Source: Cohaesibacter haloalkalitolerans (GTDB lineage Bacteria; Pseudomonadota; Alphaproteobacteria; Rhizobiales; Cohaesibacteraceae). From it: DNA of 64,000 nt. Numbering within the stretch: the stretch's first letter is position 1; every line of letters begins with the position of its first letter. Below are positions 33,005 through 42,657 of this stretch, one piece after another. Both the position numbers and the translations under genes were made by a program. The stretch covers positions 806,001 through 870,000 of the forward strand of contig NZ_QNUM01000001.1 of assembly GCF_003574655.1 (NCBI RefSeq), read 5' to 3'. The notes under the pieces were generated by a model. That model was not told the DNA's origin. It ran no database searches and saw only the letters and a list, made by a program, of their open reading frames with translations.

Positions 33005-34111
33005 ATGCTCCAGCAAACAAGGTTCATTCAGGAAAAGACCTGCTTGACTGATCGTTTTGATAATCCGTTTGTCGATGAACTGTTCATGCGCGCTGGCGAA
33101 GGTCGGATTTCCGCGTCAGGGCTCAAGGTTGTTCAGTCTGGCGGCTATCGGTTCCCTTATGAAAATCTCAGGGGCGCCAGTACGCTGGGTGCGCGCTCTG
33201 CCCGCTTCTGGGCGCATGGCTATGGTCCGGTTGGCGGCGCCTTCTGGGATCCGGATGGCTACCACCTGCGCAGTGAGGCCGACTTCCACGTCGGGCTCGA
33301 CAAGCTGGCCGAGGCCTCTGACGCCCAGGTTCTGATCTGGCCCTATTTCCCGATGCAGGCCCGCGAATATGGCTGGCTGGAAAACTGGGTATCGTTGAGG
33401 CTGGGACGCAACACAGCCAAGGGCTTGATTCCGCGGACGCGCGAGCACACCAGAGCCTTTCTCAATTGCGAAAGCAGTGCAGTGGGCGAGGACGATGGTG
33501 GCTTGCAGCTCAGCCGCAACAAGCGAAAGACCACCGGACGGCAATGGCGTCGGCTGGAGGAATTGGGAAGCTTGCAATTTGAGTCAACGCGGGACGGGCT
33601 CGACCATAACGAGGCCATAGAGGCCTTTCTGCGCGTCGAGGCTTCCGGCTGGAAGGCCAACAGGGGAACGGCGCTGGCGGTCAATGCCGAACTCAATGCC
33701 TTTGCCCATGCGTTCCTGCCGGGCATGCTGGCCAATGGGCGGGCGCAGATCGACCTGATGGTGCTGGACGGCCGTTGCCTTTCGGGGCTGGTGACCTTCC
33801 ATTGCGGACGGGGACTGTTCACCTGGAAGACCGGGATGGATGACGTCTACAAACGCTATTCGCCCGGAGTGCAGATCCTGCTTGAGGTCAGCCGTCAGGC
33901 GGTTTCCGACCCCGGTGTCGACTATATCGACAGCCTTGCCGACAGTGGCCATCCGGTGGCCGAACATATCTGGGCGGGCCGTCGCCAACTGGCAACGCTG
34001 TTTGTGCCGCTCACCGGATTGGGTCGGGTCGCGGCACAAGGGTTGTGTTCGGCCTATAGCACCAGAGATACGGCGCGCTACTGGGCGAAAAGGGCGCTTG
34101 GCCGGGTCTGA
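33005..34111 (+). CDS. BioF2-like acetyltransferase (GNAT fold)
   Basis: Encodes 368 residues from ATG 33005 (AGGGAACTGATCAG upstream); the frame is also open from ATG 32900. The C-terminal half fits the BioF2-like (CelD) acetyltransferase domain: LSRNKRKTTGRQWRRLEELG, FLRVEASGWKANRGTAL, and TWKTGMDDVYKRYSPGVQIL. Related proteins occur in polysaccharide and cellulose biosynthesis clusters, but no such genes are adjacent. The N-terminal half (about 180 residues) has no recognised motif. Its 3' end overlaps the convergent CAP lipoprotein gene by 34 bp. Confidence 0.8.
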   Translation: MLQQTRFIQEKTCLTDRFDNPFVDELFMRAGEGRISASGLKVVQSGGYRFPYENLRGASTLGARSARFWAHGYGPVGGAFWDPDGYHLRSEADFHVGLDKLAEASDAQVLIWPYFPMQAREYGWLENWVSLRLGRNTAKGLIPRTREHTRAFLNCESSAVGEDDGGLQLSRNKRKTTGRQWRRLEELGSLQFESTRDGLDHNEAIEAFLRVEASGWKANRGTALAVNAELNAFAHAFLPGMLANGRAQIDLMVLDGRCLSGLVTFHCGRGLFTWKTGMDDVYKRYSPGVQILLEVSRQAVSDPGVDYIDSLADSGHPVAEHIWAGRRQLATLFVPLTGLGRVAAQGLCSAYSTRDTARYWAKRALGRV

Positions 34112-34653
34112 GACACGGGCTGCTGGAACTTCTGCTCGTCCGGCTTGGCCAGAATGAGCGACCAGAAGACCTTGTATTTCGCATCACCCCGGAACTGGGT
34201 GGCAATGCCCATCTGGGTTACCCCTTCCTTGAGCATGTTGGCATTGTGGCGACTGGAATCGCGCCAGCCGGAAAAGGCTTCGGCCAGCGTATAGTAACCG
34301 GCGCCGATATTCTCGGTGGCCAGTACCGGATCATAACCCGCCCGCTCGAGACGCTTGATGAGCGTGAGGTCCGGGGTCAGCGCATGGCTGACCTGAGCGG
34401 CCTTGGCCATGGCGTTCGCTTCTTCCTGTGCCGCGGCATTGAGCTTTGCATCAAGGGTCAGGGTCGAAAGACCGTGGCGCTTGCGATAGACGTTGAGCAT
34501 GTTGAGCGCTTCCTGCGGATCAACACTCACGTTGCCCTTGCCAAGATTGGCATACATGGACGGGCTTCCGGGCCCCGGCCCCTCGGCGCAGCTTGCCAGC
34601 GCAGCGGCAAGAATCAGCGCGGCTATCGGGTAGAGACTAATTTTCGGCAGCAT
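34078..34653 (-). CDS. CAP/SCP domain lipoprotein
   Basis: Encodes 191 residues from MLPKISLYPIAALILAAAL, with a lipobox LASC that makes it a lipoprotein. The CAP domain follows: NVYRKRHGLSTLTLDAKLNA, MAKAAQVSHALTPD, ENIGAGYYTLAEAFSGWRDS and RHNANMLKEGVTQMGIA, with the expected His and Glu residues. The family is extracytoplasmic, with unclear function in bacteria. The frame opens far upstream (34863), but those codons overlap the MscS gene and lack family signal. The start overlaps the end of the upstream MscS gene by 17 bp, so the two are probably cotranscribed. Confidence 0.88.
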   Translation of the reverse strand: MLPKISLYPIAALILAAALASCAEGPGPGSPSMYANLGKGNVSVDPQEALNMLNVYRKRHGLSTLTLDAKLNAAAQEEANAMAKAAQVSHALTPDLTLIKRLERAGYDPVLATENIGAGYYTLAEAFSGWRDSSRHNANMLKEGVTQMGIATQFRGDAKYKVFWSLILAKPDEQKFQQPVSQTRPSALFAQ

Positions 34654-37213
34654 CGGCATCCCCATCAGATGAATTGTCAGAGGCGCTGTCTTCCACCTCG
34701 ACTTCGTCCGCTTTAGGGCGCGATCTGGTTTTCCGCAGCTTTTTTCGCGGCTCCTCGGCGACTGGCTTGAATTCTTCAGGCACCGTGACCGAACGCACAT
34801 GCACGTCCTGCTGCGGGAAGGGAATTTCGATCCTAGCATCCTTGAGCGCCTTGAATATGGCAAAGCGCAGATCGCTTTTGGCCGTCATCGAGTTGTTGAC
34901 GTCCTGAACAAAACAGCGCAGCTCGAAGTCGAGCGATGATGCTCCGAAATCCATGAAATAGACCACCGGTGCCGGATAGCTGGTGACATAGCCATTGGCA
35001 TCGGCCACGTCGAGCAGGATCTGGCGTACCTGTTCCGGATCTGCGTCATAGGACACTCCGACAGGAACGATGATCCGGCCCATGGAGCCGTTGTGCATCC
35101 AGTTCATGACCCGGTTGGAGATCAGCTCGGAGTTGGGCACGACAACCGTCGCCCGATCGAATGTCTCGATCTTGGTGGCGCGAACGGAGATCTTCTTGAT
35201 ATAGCCCTGATCGCTGCCAACAACCACCCAGTCGCCGGTCTTGATGGGGCGTTCCACCAGCAGGATGAGGCCGGAGACGAAGTTGTTGACGATGCTCTGG
35301 AGACCAAAGCCGATGCCGACCGAGAGGGCACCGGCAACGAGGGCGATATTCGACAGGTCAAGGCCCATGTAGGAAAAGGCGATCATCGCCGCGATGATCA
35401 CACCCAGATAGCCAAGGCTGGTCTGGATGGAACTCTTGAGGCCCGAATCGAGGTTGGTGGCTGGCAGCCATCGCTGTTCGATCCAGCGTTCAACGCTCTT
35501 GAGCAGGACGATGGCGATGATGAACACCAGCAGCGCGCCAAGGATATTGACCGGCGAGATAGTGAGGTCACCCAGCTTGACGTTGAAGATCGCATTCTTG
35601 AGCGAGGACAGGAAGTCGGTCGATTCAACGCCCCATGGGGAGAAGATCAGCAGGGCGGCGCTGAGATAGAGCAACACACGGACGATGCCGTTCAACAGCA
35701 CGCCAAGCTGGTTGACGGCGCTCGTCGAGACACCCATGGCCTTGGAAATGCGCTGCTTGGGGCCATCGGTCGAGCCCAGATATTCCAGCAGGAAGTTGTC
35801 GATCAGCGCGGACAGGATGCCCAACAGGCCCAGAATGACAAACAGGCGTCCCATCTGCTCGGCGACGAAGGCACCAAGCGAGACAAAGCCGAGGATGGGG
35901 GCGGCGCCAACAATCAGGCAGACGAGCCAGACGAGTGGTTGCAGGAGACGGATGAAGCGGGGCAGGGAGAAGCCGTTCTGAACCTCCTCGCTTTCCACCG
36001 GCGCTACCGACTGGTCGGGCTGAGCGGCGATCAGCAGGCGCAGGCCGATGAAGACGAGAACTGCGATCAGCACAGCCGCCACGCCATTGAGGAAGATGGT
36101 CGTTTCCAGCGGTGCGAACAGCAGTTCATCAACCTGATTGACCAGAGTTTCAACCATGAAAGTGACGATCAGGGCCAGGGCGACACTGAAGATCTTGCGG
36201 GCATCGCCGGTTTCAAGCTTGAGCAGCCGGTAGCTTGGCCGCCCCGGCGCCAGCAATACGCGGGCCAGCCCATAGGACAGGGAGCCGCTGAAAACAACGA
36301 ACGACAGGTGGTCGAGCAACAGTTCGATGCGGCCGGGCAGCAGGTTGGCATTGCTCAGGATCAGCGTGATGGCCCAGAGGATGGCAACCGGAAAGATGGT
36401 GTAGACGAGGACGGCCCAACTGGCAAAATAGCTGCGTTGCAGGGCGGTGGGCGATTCCAGGCTTGCGAGCCGTGACAGGCCGACGAACAACAGGATGCGC
36501 AACGGGCCGAAAATCAAGAGGATGACAAACAGCAGCATCGCCAGCATCGACCAGATCTGGTCCGCCGCCTTGGTCGAGAGATAGCTCGCCCAGTCCGAGA
36601 GCAGGGTGAGGGTTACCTGCCATGTGGTGATCAGCCCTGCAAGACCCTTTACCCAGAGGGTCGGGTCGAGAATGGTGTTGCTGCGTTCGAGCAACTGGCT
36701 GGTGAAACGTTGCTGACGAGCGACCGTGATCCTGTTGCTGAGCTGTTCGGTGCGGACGATTGCGGAGGAGACGAGCTTGATCTGGGCATCCAGCTCGGAA
36801 AGCTGGGCCTGTAGTTCCTGACGCCGTTTGGCCAGTTCCTCGGTTTCCGGGTTGGCCTCTGTACCATCCTTCTGGTCTGCGGGCTTGAGCGTGTTGGCGC
36901 GGGCCTGGGTTTCCTGCAATTGCGGTTGCAGTTTGTCTTGCAGGTCCTTGGCCTCGGTGCCGATCTGTGTCAGGTCTGCCCTGAGGCTGGTATAGGTCTG
37001 GTCAGACAGGGTTTCCCGGTTCAGCGTCGCCTCGATCTGGTCGAGGCGAGCGATCATGGAATCGGTCTGATCTTTGGCGTCGCCGTTCTGGGCGTTGGCC
37101 ATCGACAGGCCGCCAAGCAACAGGCAGAACACCAGATTGACGATGAAAAACAAATGGCGGACAGGTGTGAAGTGGGCCAAGGAGGCTTCCTCTCGCAAAA
37201 ACGATTCAGTCAA
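34637..37213 (-). CDS. Large MscS-family mechanosensitive channel with periplasmic domain
   Basis: Encodes up to 858 residues. A signal peptide (LFFIVNLVFCLLLGGLSMANA) is followed by a periplasmic coiled-coil/DUF3772-like domain (about 45-190), several helices, and a C-terminal MscS core with the pore helix and beta domain: ALSVGIGFGLQSIVNNFVSG, LLVERPIKTGDWVVVGSDQG, KISVRATKIETFDRATVVVP and NSELISNRVMNW. It would release solutes on hypo-osmotic shock. The acidic tail (DEVEVEDSASDNSSDGDADA) is unusual in charge. The start is TTG 37213; TTG 37180 is preceded by a better ribosome site (GAGAGGAAGCCTCC). Confidence 0.9.
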   Translation of the reverse strand: MTESFLREEASLAHFTPVRHLFFIVNLVFCLLLGGLSMANAQNGDAKDQTDSMIARLDQIEATLNRETLSDQTYTSLRADLTQIGTEAKDLQDKLQPQLQETQARANTLKPADQKDGTEANPETEELAKRRQELQAQLSELDAQIKLVSSAIVRTEQLSNRITVARQQRFTSQLLERSNTILDPTLWVKGLAGLITTWQVTLTLLSDWASYLSTKAADQIWSMLAMLLFVILLIFGPLRILLFVGLSRLASLESPTALQRSYFASWAVLVYTIFPVAILWAITLILSNANLLPGRIELLLDHLSFVVFSGSLSYGLARVLLAPGRPSYRLLKLETGDARKIFSVALALIVTFMVETLVNQVDELLFAPLETTIFLNGVAAVLIAVLVFIGLRLLIAAQPDQSVAPVESEEVQNGFSLPRFIRLLQPLVWLVCLIVGAAPILGFVSLGAFVAEQMGRLFVILGLLGILSALIDNFLLEYLGSTDGPKQRISKAMGVSTSAVNQLGVLLNGIVRVLLYLSAALLIFSPWGVESTDFLSSLKNAIFNVKLGDLTISPVNILGALLVFIIAIVLLKSVERWIEQRWLPATNLDSGLKSSIQTSLGYLGVIIAAMIAFSYMGLDLSNIALVAGALSVGIGFGLQSIVNNFVSGLILLVERPIKTGDWVVVGSDQGYIKKISVRATKIETFDRATVVVPNSELISNRVMNWMHNGSMGRIIVPVGVSYDADPEQVRQILLDVADANGYVTSYPAPVVYFMDFGASSLDFELRCFVQDVNNSMTAKSDLRFAIFKALKDARIEIPFPQQDVHVRSVTVPEEFKPVAEEPRKKLRKTRSRPKADEVEVEDSASDNSSDGDADAAEN

Positions 37214-37394
37214 GACCTGCAGAGCGATATGTCTTTTTGTCTAAAGGAAATCGAAGGTGAACTCAATCGCTTCGATCGTCCCCCAAACCATAGGCTAAAT
37301 ATGAAGGAAATATGGCGTTTTGGAACTTCATGGCTGGCGTCGGGGTTGTCTTGGCAGTAGGCTCGAGGGAATTGTGCATTTCAGAAGAGGTGGA

Positions 37395-38246
37395 ATGAGT
37401 AGGATGACTTTGGAATTTGAACTGGATAACCCCGAGTTTCCCGAAAAACTCGCAAAGAAGGCGATGAAAAGCGGTGGGTATCCCTACAAGGACAAACTCA
37501 AGCGCAGCACCTATGAAGAAGAACTGGAAGCGCTGCAGGTCGAACTGGTCAAGGCTCAGGAATGGGTCAAGGAAACCGGTGAGCGTGTCGTCTGCCTGTT
37601 CGAGGGGCGCGATGCGGCTGGCAAGGGGGGCTGCATCAAGGTTCTCACGCAATATACCAATCCACGCAACGTGCGCTCCGTGGCTCTATCCAAACCCAGC
37701 GACGTGGAGCGCGGGCAATGGTACTTCCAGCGCTACGCCCAGCAGTTGCCGACCCGGGGCGAGATCGTGCTGTTCGACCGCTCGTGGTACAACCGCGCCG
37801 GGGTGGAACCCGTCATGGGCTTCAGCACGCCGGAGCAGACCGAGAAATTCCTCGTTGATGCGCCGCGGTTCGAGAAGATGGTGCGGGACAGCGGCACGCG
37901 GTTGTTCAAGTTCTGGCTCAATATCGGCCGGGAGATGCAGTGGAAGCGGTTCCATGATCGGCGTCACAGCCCGCTCAAGCACTGGAAGCTGTCGCCGATC
38001 GATCTGGAGGCGTTGGATAAATGGGATGCCTATACCGAGGCTCGCAATCGCATGCTGAAGGAAACGCACCAGCCGCATTCGCCCTGGATCGTCATCCGTT
38101 CCAATGACAAGCGCCGCGCCCGGATCAACATGATGCGCTATCTGCTCAATGAGCTGCCCTATCCCAAGAAGGATCAGTCGCTGCTTGAGCATATCGATCC
38201 GGAAATTCTCGGCTTCGGCTATGATTTCCTCAAGCATGAGGAATAG
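37395..38246 (+). CDS. ppk2: Polyphosphate kinase 2 (PPK2)
   Basis: Encodes 283 residues from MSRMTLEFELDNPEFPEKLA. Walker A-like FEGRDAAGKGG and the lid/Walker B region LFDRSWYNRAGVEPVMG are the PPK2 hallmarks, with further NIGREMQWKRFHDRRHSPLK and WKLSPIDLEALDKWDAYTEA. PPK2 enzymes use polyphosphate to phosphorylate nucleotides, often GDP or ADP; the length and single domain suit class I. The frame starts at 37320, but ATG 37395 fits the family. A strong terminator follows at 38271. Confidence 0.94.
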   Translation: MSRMTLEFELDNPEFPEKLAKKAMKSGGYPYKDKLKRSTYEEELEALQVELVKAQEWVKETGERVVCLFEGRDAAGKGGCIKVLTQYTNPRNVRSVALSKPSDVERGQWYFQRYAQQLPTRGEIVLFDRSWYNRAGVEPVMGFSTPEQTEKFLVDAPRFEKMVRDSGTRLFKFWLNIGREMQWKRFHDRRHSPLKHWKLSPIDLEALDKWDAYTEARNRMLKETHQPHSPWIVIRSNDKRRARINMMRYLLNELPYPKKDQSLLEHIDPEILGFGYDFLKHEE

Positions 38247-38270
38247 GCCGGGGTCAGGCCTGACAAAAGA

Positions 38271-38298
38271 AAAGCGGGTTCCAACACCCGCTTTTTTT
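38271..38298 (+). terminator. Intrinsic terminator of ppk2
   Basis: AAAGCGGGT (38271-38279) pairs with ACCCGCTTT (38286-38294), followed by a T-run. Confidence 0.9.
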
Positions 38299-38330
38299 GT
38301 CTGCTGTGGCTATCCGATGGCGTGCTGCCT

Positions 38331-39338
38331 CTATTGCAGGCACTCACGGATCTTGTCGGCATTGTAATGCATCAGGGCGTCATAGAGATCCGGTCCGAGC
38401 TGGAGATTGGTGCCCATAGGATCCATCTGGCCAATTTTGGTGTCCGTGTCTTCGATAAGGGTATCAAGAATCTTGTCGGAAAACTGCGGCTCAGCCATGA
38501 TGCAGACCACGTTGAGGTCCTTAAGCTTGGCCCGGATCTCGCGGACACGGGCGACACCTGGTGAAACGCCCGGCTGCAGCATGACTGAACCGACAGCGGA
38601 GATACCAAAGCGGTTTTCGAAATAGTGATAGGCATCATGGAAAACGATGTAGGGCTTGTTCTTTATCGGTTCCAGATCCTTTTTGATGGTGTCCATCGAG
38701 GCGGTGAGCCTTGTTTGGAAGGTCTCGGCATTGGCCTGATATCTGGATGCGTTTTCCGGATCGATCGCGCTCAGATTTTCCGCAATGGCCTTGGCCATGG
38801 CGATGCCGTTGAGTGGGTCCAGCCAGATATGCGGATCGTGGCCCTCATGGCCCTCATGGTCATGATCGTCGTGCTCTTCATGATCCCCGTCTTGGTGGCC
38901 AGCGTCATGGTTTTCGTCATGGTCTTCGTCATGGTCATCATCGGCATGAACATGCTTTTCCCAGTTGCCGCCGGTTCTGACCGCTAGCTCTGTCAATCCT
39001 TCGATCTGGCTCAGGGTCAGGATGCGGGCCTTCGCGGGCAGTGTTTCAATCGGCTTTTCTAGACTTGGGGTCAGTGCTGCGCCAATCCAGACGATCAGAT
39101 CCGCTTCCTGCAGGGCCTTTGCGTCGGAGGGCTGCAGCTTGGCAGTGTGTGGCGAGGTCGCCTGATCGATCAGCAGGCTCGGAGTGCCAACATCTTGCAT
39201 GATGGCTGCCGTGATTGAATAGACCGGCGCGATGGAGGTTGCGACCTTTGGGGCTGCCTGTGCAGTCAGGCTGACGGACGCTGACAAGAGAGCGGCTGTT
39301 GATGCGATCTTGATGGCGCGGATGGTGCAATTGGACAT
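38331..39338 (-). CDS. znuA: Zinc ABC transporter substrate-binding protein ZnuA
   Basis: Encodes 335 residues. A signal peptide ends TAQAAPK, the mature protein starts VATSIAPVYSITAAIM, and the metal ligands typical of cluster A-I binding proteins are seen at SPHTAKLQPSDAKAL and HDPHIWLDPLNGIAMAKAI, with further His in YIVFHDAYHYFENRFGI. A His/Asp-rich loop at about residues 129-170 (HADDDHDEDHDENHDAGHQD and continuing) is typical of ZnuA and probably buffers zinc. It works in the periplasm with ZnuB/ZnuC, which are not in the window. A Zur-like palindrome lies 65 bp upstream. Confidence 0.94.
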   Translation of the reverse strand: MSNCTIRAIKIASTAALLSASVSLTAQAAPKVATSIAPVYSITAAIMQDVGTPSLLIDQATSPHTAKLQPSDAKALQEADLIVWIGAALTPSLEKPIETLPAKARILTLSQIEGLTELAVRTGGNWEKHVHADDDHDEDHDENHDAGHQDGDHEEHDDHDHEGHEGHDPHIWLDPLNGIAMAKAIAENLSAIDPENASRYQANAETFQTRLTASMDTIKKDLEPIKNKPYIVFHDAYHYFENRFGISAVGSVMLQPGVSPGVARVREIRAKLKDLNVVCIMAEPQFSDKILDTLIEDTDTKIGQMDPMGTNLQLGPDLYDALMHYNADKIRECLQ

Positions 39339-39676
39339 GATGGAATTTTCGTGCCTTTTGGGGTGGGCTCATTGAGTGCATTCACGGCAGAACCATGAAT
39401 ATGTAATGTTATAACGTTACGATTAAGCCGCTTTCCCTGATGTGTCAAGCGGCAATTAGCCCTCATTTGTGGCATATTTAGGATAATTGTCAGTGAATTG
39501 AAGACCTTGCGGGTTAATAGACTATTTTGATCTTCCCTGTTTAATTTTCATTCAATGTAATATCTGATTATCAATGAGTAAAGAGGAGAGAAGTAAAGTC
39601 GAATAATTTTCGCCGTTAACCAGCAATTTTTACCAATGATTGGTGTTTTCTTACTTTGATTAAAATGTGAAATGAA
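39339..39676. promoter_or_regulatory. znuA/chemoreceptor divergent region
   Basis: 338 bp, AT-rich between 39480 and 39680. It holds a Zur-like palindrome (39403-39420) on the znuA side. No gene was recognised. Confidence 0.5.
39403..39420. promoter_or_regulatory. Zur-like operator upstream of znuA
   Basis: GTAATGTTATAACGTTAC is an 18-bp near-perfect palindrome (one mismatched pair). It resembles the A+T-rich ATGTTATAACAT-type core of proteobacterial Zur sites and sits 65 bp upstream of the znuA start codon. Confidence 0.75.
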
Positions 39677-41221
39677 ATGTTCGATTTTCGAAAGGGGCGA
39701 GAGTTGTTTAATTTCGCGAGAGCCAGAATTACAACAGATGAAAAACAGGCAAACGCGGTGCTGCAGGAGGCAGCGCACAACCCGGATGACCTTGGCGAGG
39801 GTATGGGATCTGAGCCGGGACGCGGGCACACTGCCCGGCAATCGTCGGATCATGCAAATCTCGTCAGTATGGTCGGAGACCTCAACAATCTGGGGCAGGA
39901 CATGGCCGATGTGGCGGGCGAGGTTGAGCTGATCAACGCGGAAACGGAAGCGTGTTTCCAGTCACTATCGCAGCTAGTTGCCGCGTCTGAAGAGGTGCAG
40001 GCGACCAACAACCAGATCCTGAAATCGGCCAGCCAGTCCTTTGCCATCGCCGAAAAGACCTCGGTCAATGTCGGGCGCAGCCGTCAGATGTCGGAAATGA
40101 CTCTGGCACGGGTTGATGAACTGATGCAGGCGGTTTTGGGCATCAACAAACAGCTTCAGGGGTTGCAGGAGGCCTTTTCGTCGGTGCGGGATGTCGCCGG
40201 GGCGATTGATGCGATTGCCCGGCAGACCAACCTGCTGGCGCTCAATGCGACCATCGAGGCTGCTCGTGCAGGCGAAGCCGGCAAGGGCTTTGCGGTCGTT
40301 GCCTCCGAGGTGAAGGCGCTGGCCGGTCAGACGAGCAAGGCAACGGAGACCATCGGCGCAACGCTGAGCGATCTTGATAGCGAGGCCGAAGCCCTGATCC
40401 GCCTCAGCGATCAGGCCAGCAGTTTCATGGGAGAGGTCGAGCACAGCACCGCCGCCATGCAGGACGTGATTCAGGATCTGGATCAGGCCTTCGAGGCGAT
40501 CCGCGAGGCATCGGCATCGATCGAAACGCAGGTCTCCGAAAACAACAGCTCTCTTGCCTCGCTCGTGGGGGATGTTGACGCCGTTCACAAGGCGTTTGAC
40601 CTGACGCACACCGGCCTCGACAAGGCCAGTAAGCGTTTGCTGACGTCCGTTGGCAAGTCGGACAAGATGATCGCGTCTTCCTCGCTGGCTGGTGTTGAAA
40701 CGGAAAACACCTTCTGCATTCAGTCGATCCAGCGGCTGGCTGGTGAAATCGGGCAGGCTTTTGAGGAGGAGGTGAGGGCCGGTCGCATTTCGCTGCGAGA
40801 CCTGTTCGATTACAGCTACACGCCGGTTCCTGGTTCGAATCCGGAACAGGTGTTGGCCCCCTTCACTGACATGACCGACCGGGTGATGCCGCAGTTTCAG
40901 GAGCCGATTGTCGCTGAGAATGACATGGTGGTATTTGTCGCCGCCGTTGACAAGAATGGCTATCTGCCGACCCACAACAAGGCCTTTTCCAAACCACAGG
41001 GCAGTGACCCTGCCTGGAATGCTGCCAACTGCCGCAACCGCCGCATTTTCAATGACAGGGTCGGGTTGGTGGCCGGGCAGAATACCGAGCCGTTTTTGCT
41101 GCAGACCTATCGCCGCGACATGGGCGGTGGCAAATATGTGCTGATGAAGGATGTGTCGGCACCGATCTATGTGCAGGGGCGCCACTGGGGCGGCGTGCGC
41201 ATGGGCTATCGGGTGGCGTGA
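39677..41221 (+). CDS. Soluble methyl-accepting chemotaxis protein with C-terminal sensor
   Basis: Encodes 514 residues with no membrane helix. A helical N-terminus (about 60-170) leads to the conserved signalling hairpin [20 protein letters not shown] then [20 protein letters not shown] at about 177-217. The last approximately 150 residues form a putative Cache/PAS-like sensor domain, ending [20 protein letters not shown]. The sensor lies after the signalling domain, the reverse of textbook receptors. It would signal to CheA/CheW, which are not in the window. It ends near a perfect 14-bp hairpin. The start at 39677 has only a weak ribosome site. Confidence 0.85.
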   Translation: MFDFRKGRELFNFARARITTDEKQANAVLQEAAHNPDDLGEGMGSEPGRGHTARQSSDHANLVSMVGDLNNLGQDMADVAGEVELINAETEACFQSLSQLVAASEEVQATNNQILKSASQSFAIAEKTSVNVGRSRQMSEMTLARVDELMQAVLGINKQLQGLQEAFSSVRDVAGAIDAIARQTNLLALNATIEAARAGEAGKGFAVVASEVKALAGQTSKATETIGATLSDLDSEAEALIRLSDQASSFMGEVEHSTAAMQDVIQDLDQAFEAIREASASIETQVSENNSSLASLVGDVDAVHKAFDLTHTGLDKASKRLLTSVGKSDKMIASSSLAGVETENTFCIQSIQRLAGEIGQAFEEEVRAGRISLRDLFDYSYTPVPGSNPEQVLAPFTDMTDRVMPQFQEPIVAENDMVVFVAAVDKNGYLPTHNKAFSKPQGSDPAWNAANCRNRRIFNDRVGLVAGQNTEPFLLQTYRRDMGGGKYVLMKDVSAPIYVQGRHWGGVRMGYRVA

Positions 41222-41300
41222 GCGCAGGGGCATGGCCTTGCGGGCTTGTGGGCCGGTGCGCCAGTGGGGCCAAGTCGCATCAGATAATACATTCAGTAAC

Positions 41301-41332
41301 AACAAAGGGTGAGCTGCGGCTCACCCTTTGTT
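41301..41332 (+). terminator. Perfect 14-bp hairpin between convergent genes
   Basis: AACAAAGGGTGAGC (41301-41314) pairs perfectly with 41319-41332 over a TGCG loop. It lies between the convergent chemoreceptor and L,D-transpeptidase genes. The stem ends in A-T pairs that supply a short T-run on each strand, so it is likely bidirectional. Confidence 0.8.
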
Positions 41333-41391
41333 CATTCCATGGGGTAATTCCCGATGGCGCATTTCCCATGCGGCTTGTAGCTGCTGACTGG

Positions 41392-42657
41392 CTACTGGCG
41401 CGCTTCTGGCAAGGTGGTCAGGGTGGTTTCATCGCTGGTGACGCTGGCCTGTTCTTGCTTCAACAGTGGCTTGAAGGGAGAGCTGATTGCGGAGCCCAGT
41501 TTGGAAAAGAAGCTGTTGGAGGCGGGAGCTCCGGCATTTTGAACCGGTGCCTGTGCGGCCTCCACAGGTGTTGCCGTCGGTGTTGGAGCTATTGCCTGTG
41601 CGGGAGCCGGTGTCTGGCGCGTGGTGGTTGGCGTGCCTTTCAGCAGTCCTGCGAGGAAGCCATCGGGATTCTTGCCCTCGGCGATGCGATCCTTGCGCTG
41701 CAGGATTTCCAGCTGCGCTTCAACCATGGTGTCGTTGGCTTTGGCGTCTGCCTTGGCCTTGGCCTGTTGCTGCTTGGTCAGGGCTTCGTTGAAGCGGACA
41801 TTTTCCGTCGCACGCAGTTTCTCCAGAGACGCCATCAGGGTCGGGTCGAGCGTGTAGCTCGGGCAGGCCGCCGTGGCGTTGAAACTGCTGGCGCCCTGAG
41901 CGTCAAAGACATAGGTCCGGTTGCAGACGTCAACCTTGGGCGGAATGTGGGTGATCTGGAAATGGTCATAGCCATTCTTGAGATTCTGCCAGAAGGCGAA
42001 ATCCTCTTTGCCACTTACCCGCGCCATGTTCTCCGGTGTCATCCGGAACGGAAAGGCGTGAACGGGAAAGGCGCGCTGTCCGCCGTCAAAGGCCTCGCGC
42101 CCAAGGGCATAGATCTCTGCGATCTGCTCGTCTTCCATGGCATAGCAGCCGCGGGAGGAGCAGGATCCGTGCACCATCAGGTGAGCCCCCGTCCGGCCAT
42201 AGGAGCGATCGAACTTGTTGGGGTAGCCGATGTTGAAGGAGAGATAATAGCTCGAGTTCGGGTTCATCTGACCCGGCGTGATATCATAGAAGCCCTCGGG
42301 CGCCTGTCGGTCACCCTCTCTCTTCTTGGGGCCGATCTCGCCCGAGTAGGCGCAGATCGGATAGGTCTTGAGCAGGGCGTAGGTGCCGTCCTTGGTCTGC
42401 TTCCATGCTTCCAGAACCGACTCTTCCTTGAAGATCCGGATATAGAGCGGAGCCTTTTCAGTGGAACCGATTTTCTGGATCTGGTGCTTGAGCTTGATCG
42501 GAATCGGCTGGGATGCCTTGCCATCCTCGATCAGTTCCGGGTTGCACCCGGCAAGGGCCAGGCTGCCCAGGAGGGCGGCCATCAGAGCGACTTTACGGAC
42601 TATGTGCTTGTTGTCTTCTCTCACGCAGAAACCCAGTTTCACTCTCAATTGCTCCAT
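41392..42657 (-). CDS. L,D-transpeptidase (YkuD/YafK-like) lipoprotein
   Basis: Encodes 421 residues if started at ATG 42657; a GTG at about residue 12 and an ATG just before the signal are alternatives. A lipobox is clear: MAALLGSLALAGCNPE. The catalytic region is AHLMVHGSCSSRGCYAM, with His and the nucleophile Cys of YkuD domains, in the YafK-like arrangement. These enzymes form or modify peptidoglycan crosslinks or attach proteins. The C-terminal 120 residues are Ala/Pro/Thr-rich (PTTTRQTPAPAQAIAPTPTA) with a Lys/Ala helix before it, a likely periplasmic spacer. The far upstream extension to 42768 is not supported. Confidence 0.87.
   Translation of the reverse strand: MEQLRVKLGFCVREDNKHIVRKVALMAALLGSLALAGCNPELIEDGKASQPIPIKLKHQIQKIGSTEKAPLYIRIFKEESVLEAWKQTKDGTYALLKTYPICAYSGEIGPKKREGDRQAPEGFYDITPGQMNPNSSYYLSFNIGYPNKFDRSYGRTGAHLMVHGSCSSRGCYAMEDEQIAEIYALGREAFDGGQRAFPVHAFPFRMTPENMARVSGKEDFAFWQNLKNGYDHFQITHIPPKVDVCNRTYVFDAQGASSFNATAACPSYTLDPTLMASLEKLRATENVRFNEALTKQQQAKAKADAKANDTMVEAQLEILQRKDRIAEGKNPDGFLAGLLKGTPTTTRQTPAPAQAIAPTPTATPVEAAQAPVQNAGAPASNSFFSKLGSAISSPFKPLLKQEQASVTSDETTLTTLPEARQ

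Noticed and set aside
35093-36475. 460-codon plus-strand frame opposite the MscS gene
   Set aside because: It is Gln/Asp/Gly-rich with no hydrophobic core and mirrors the codon bias of the real channel gene.
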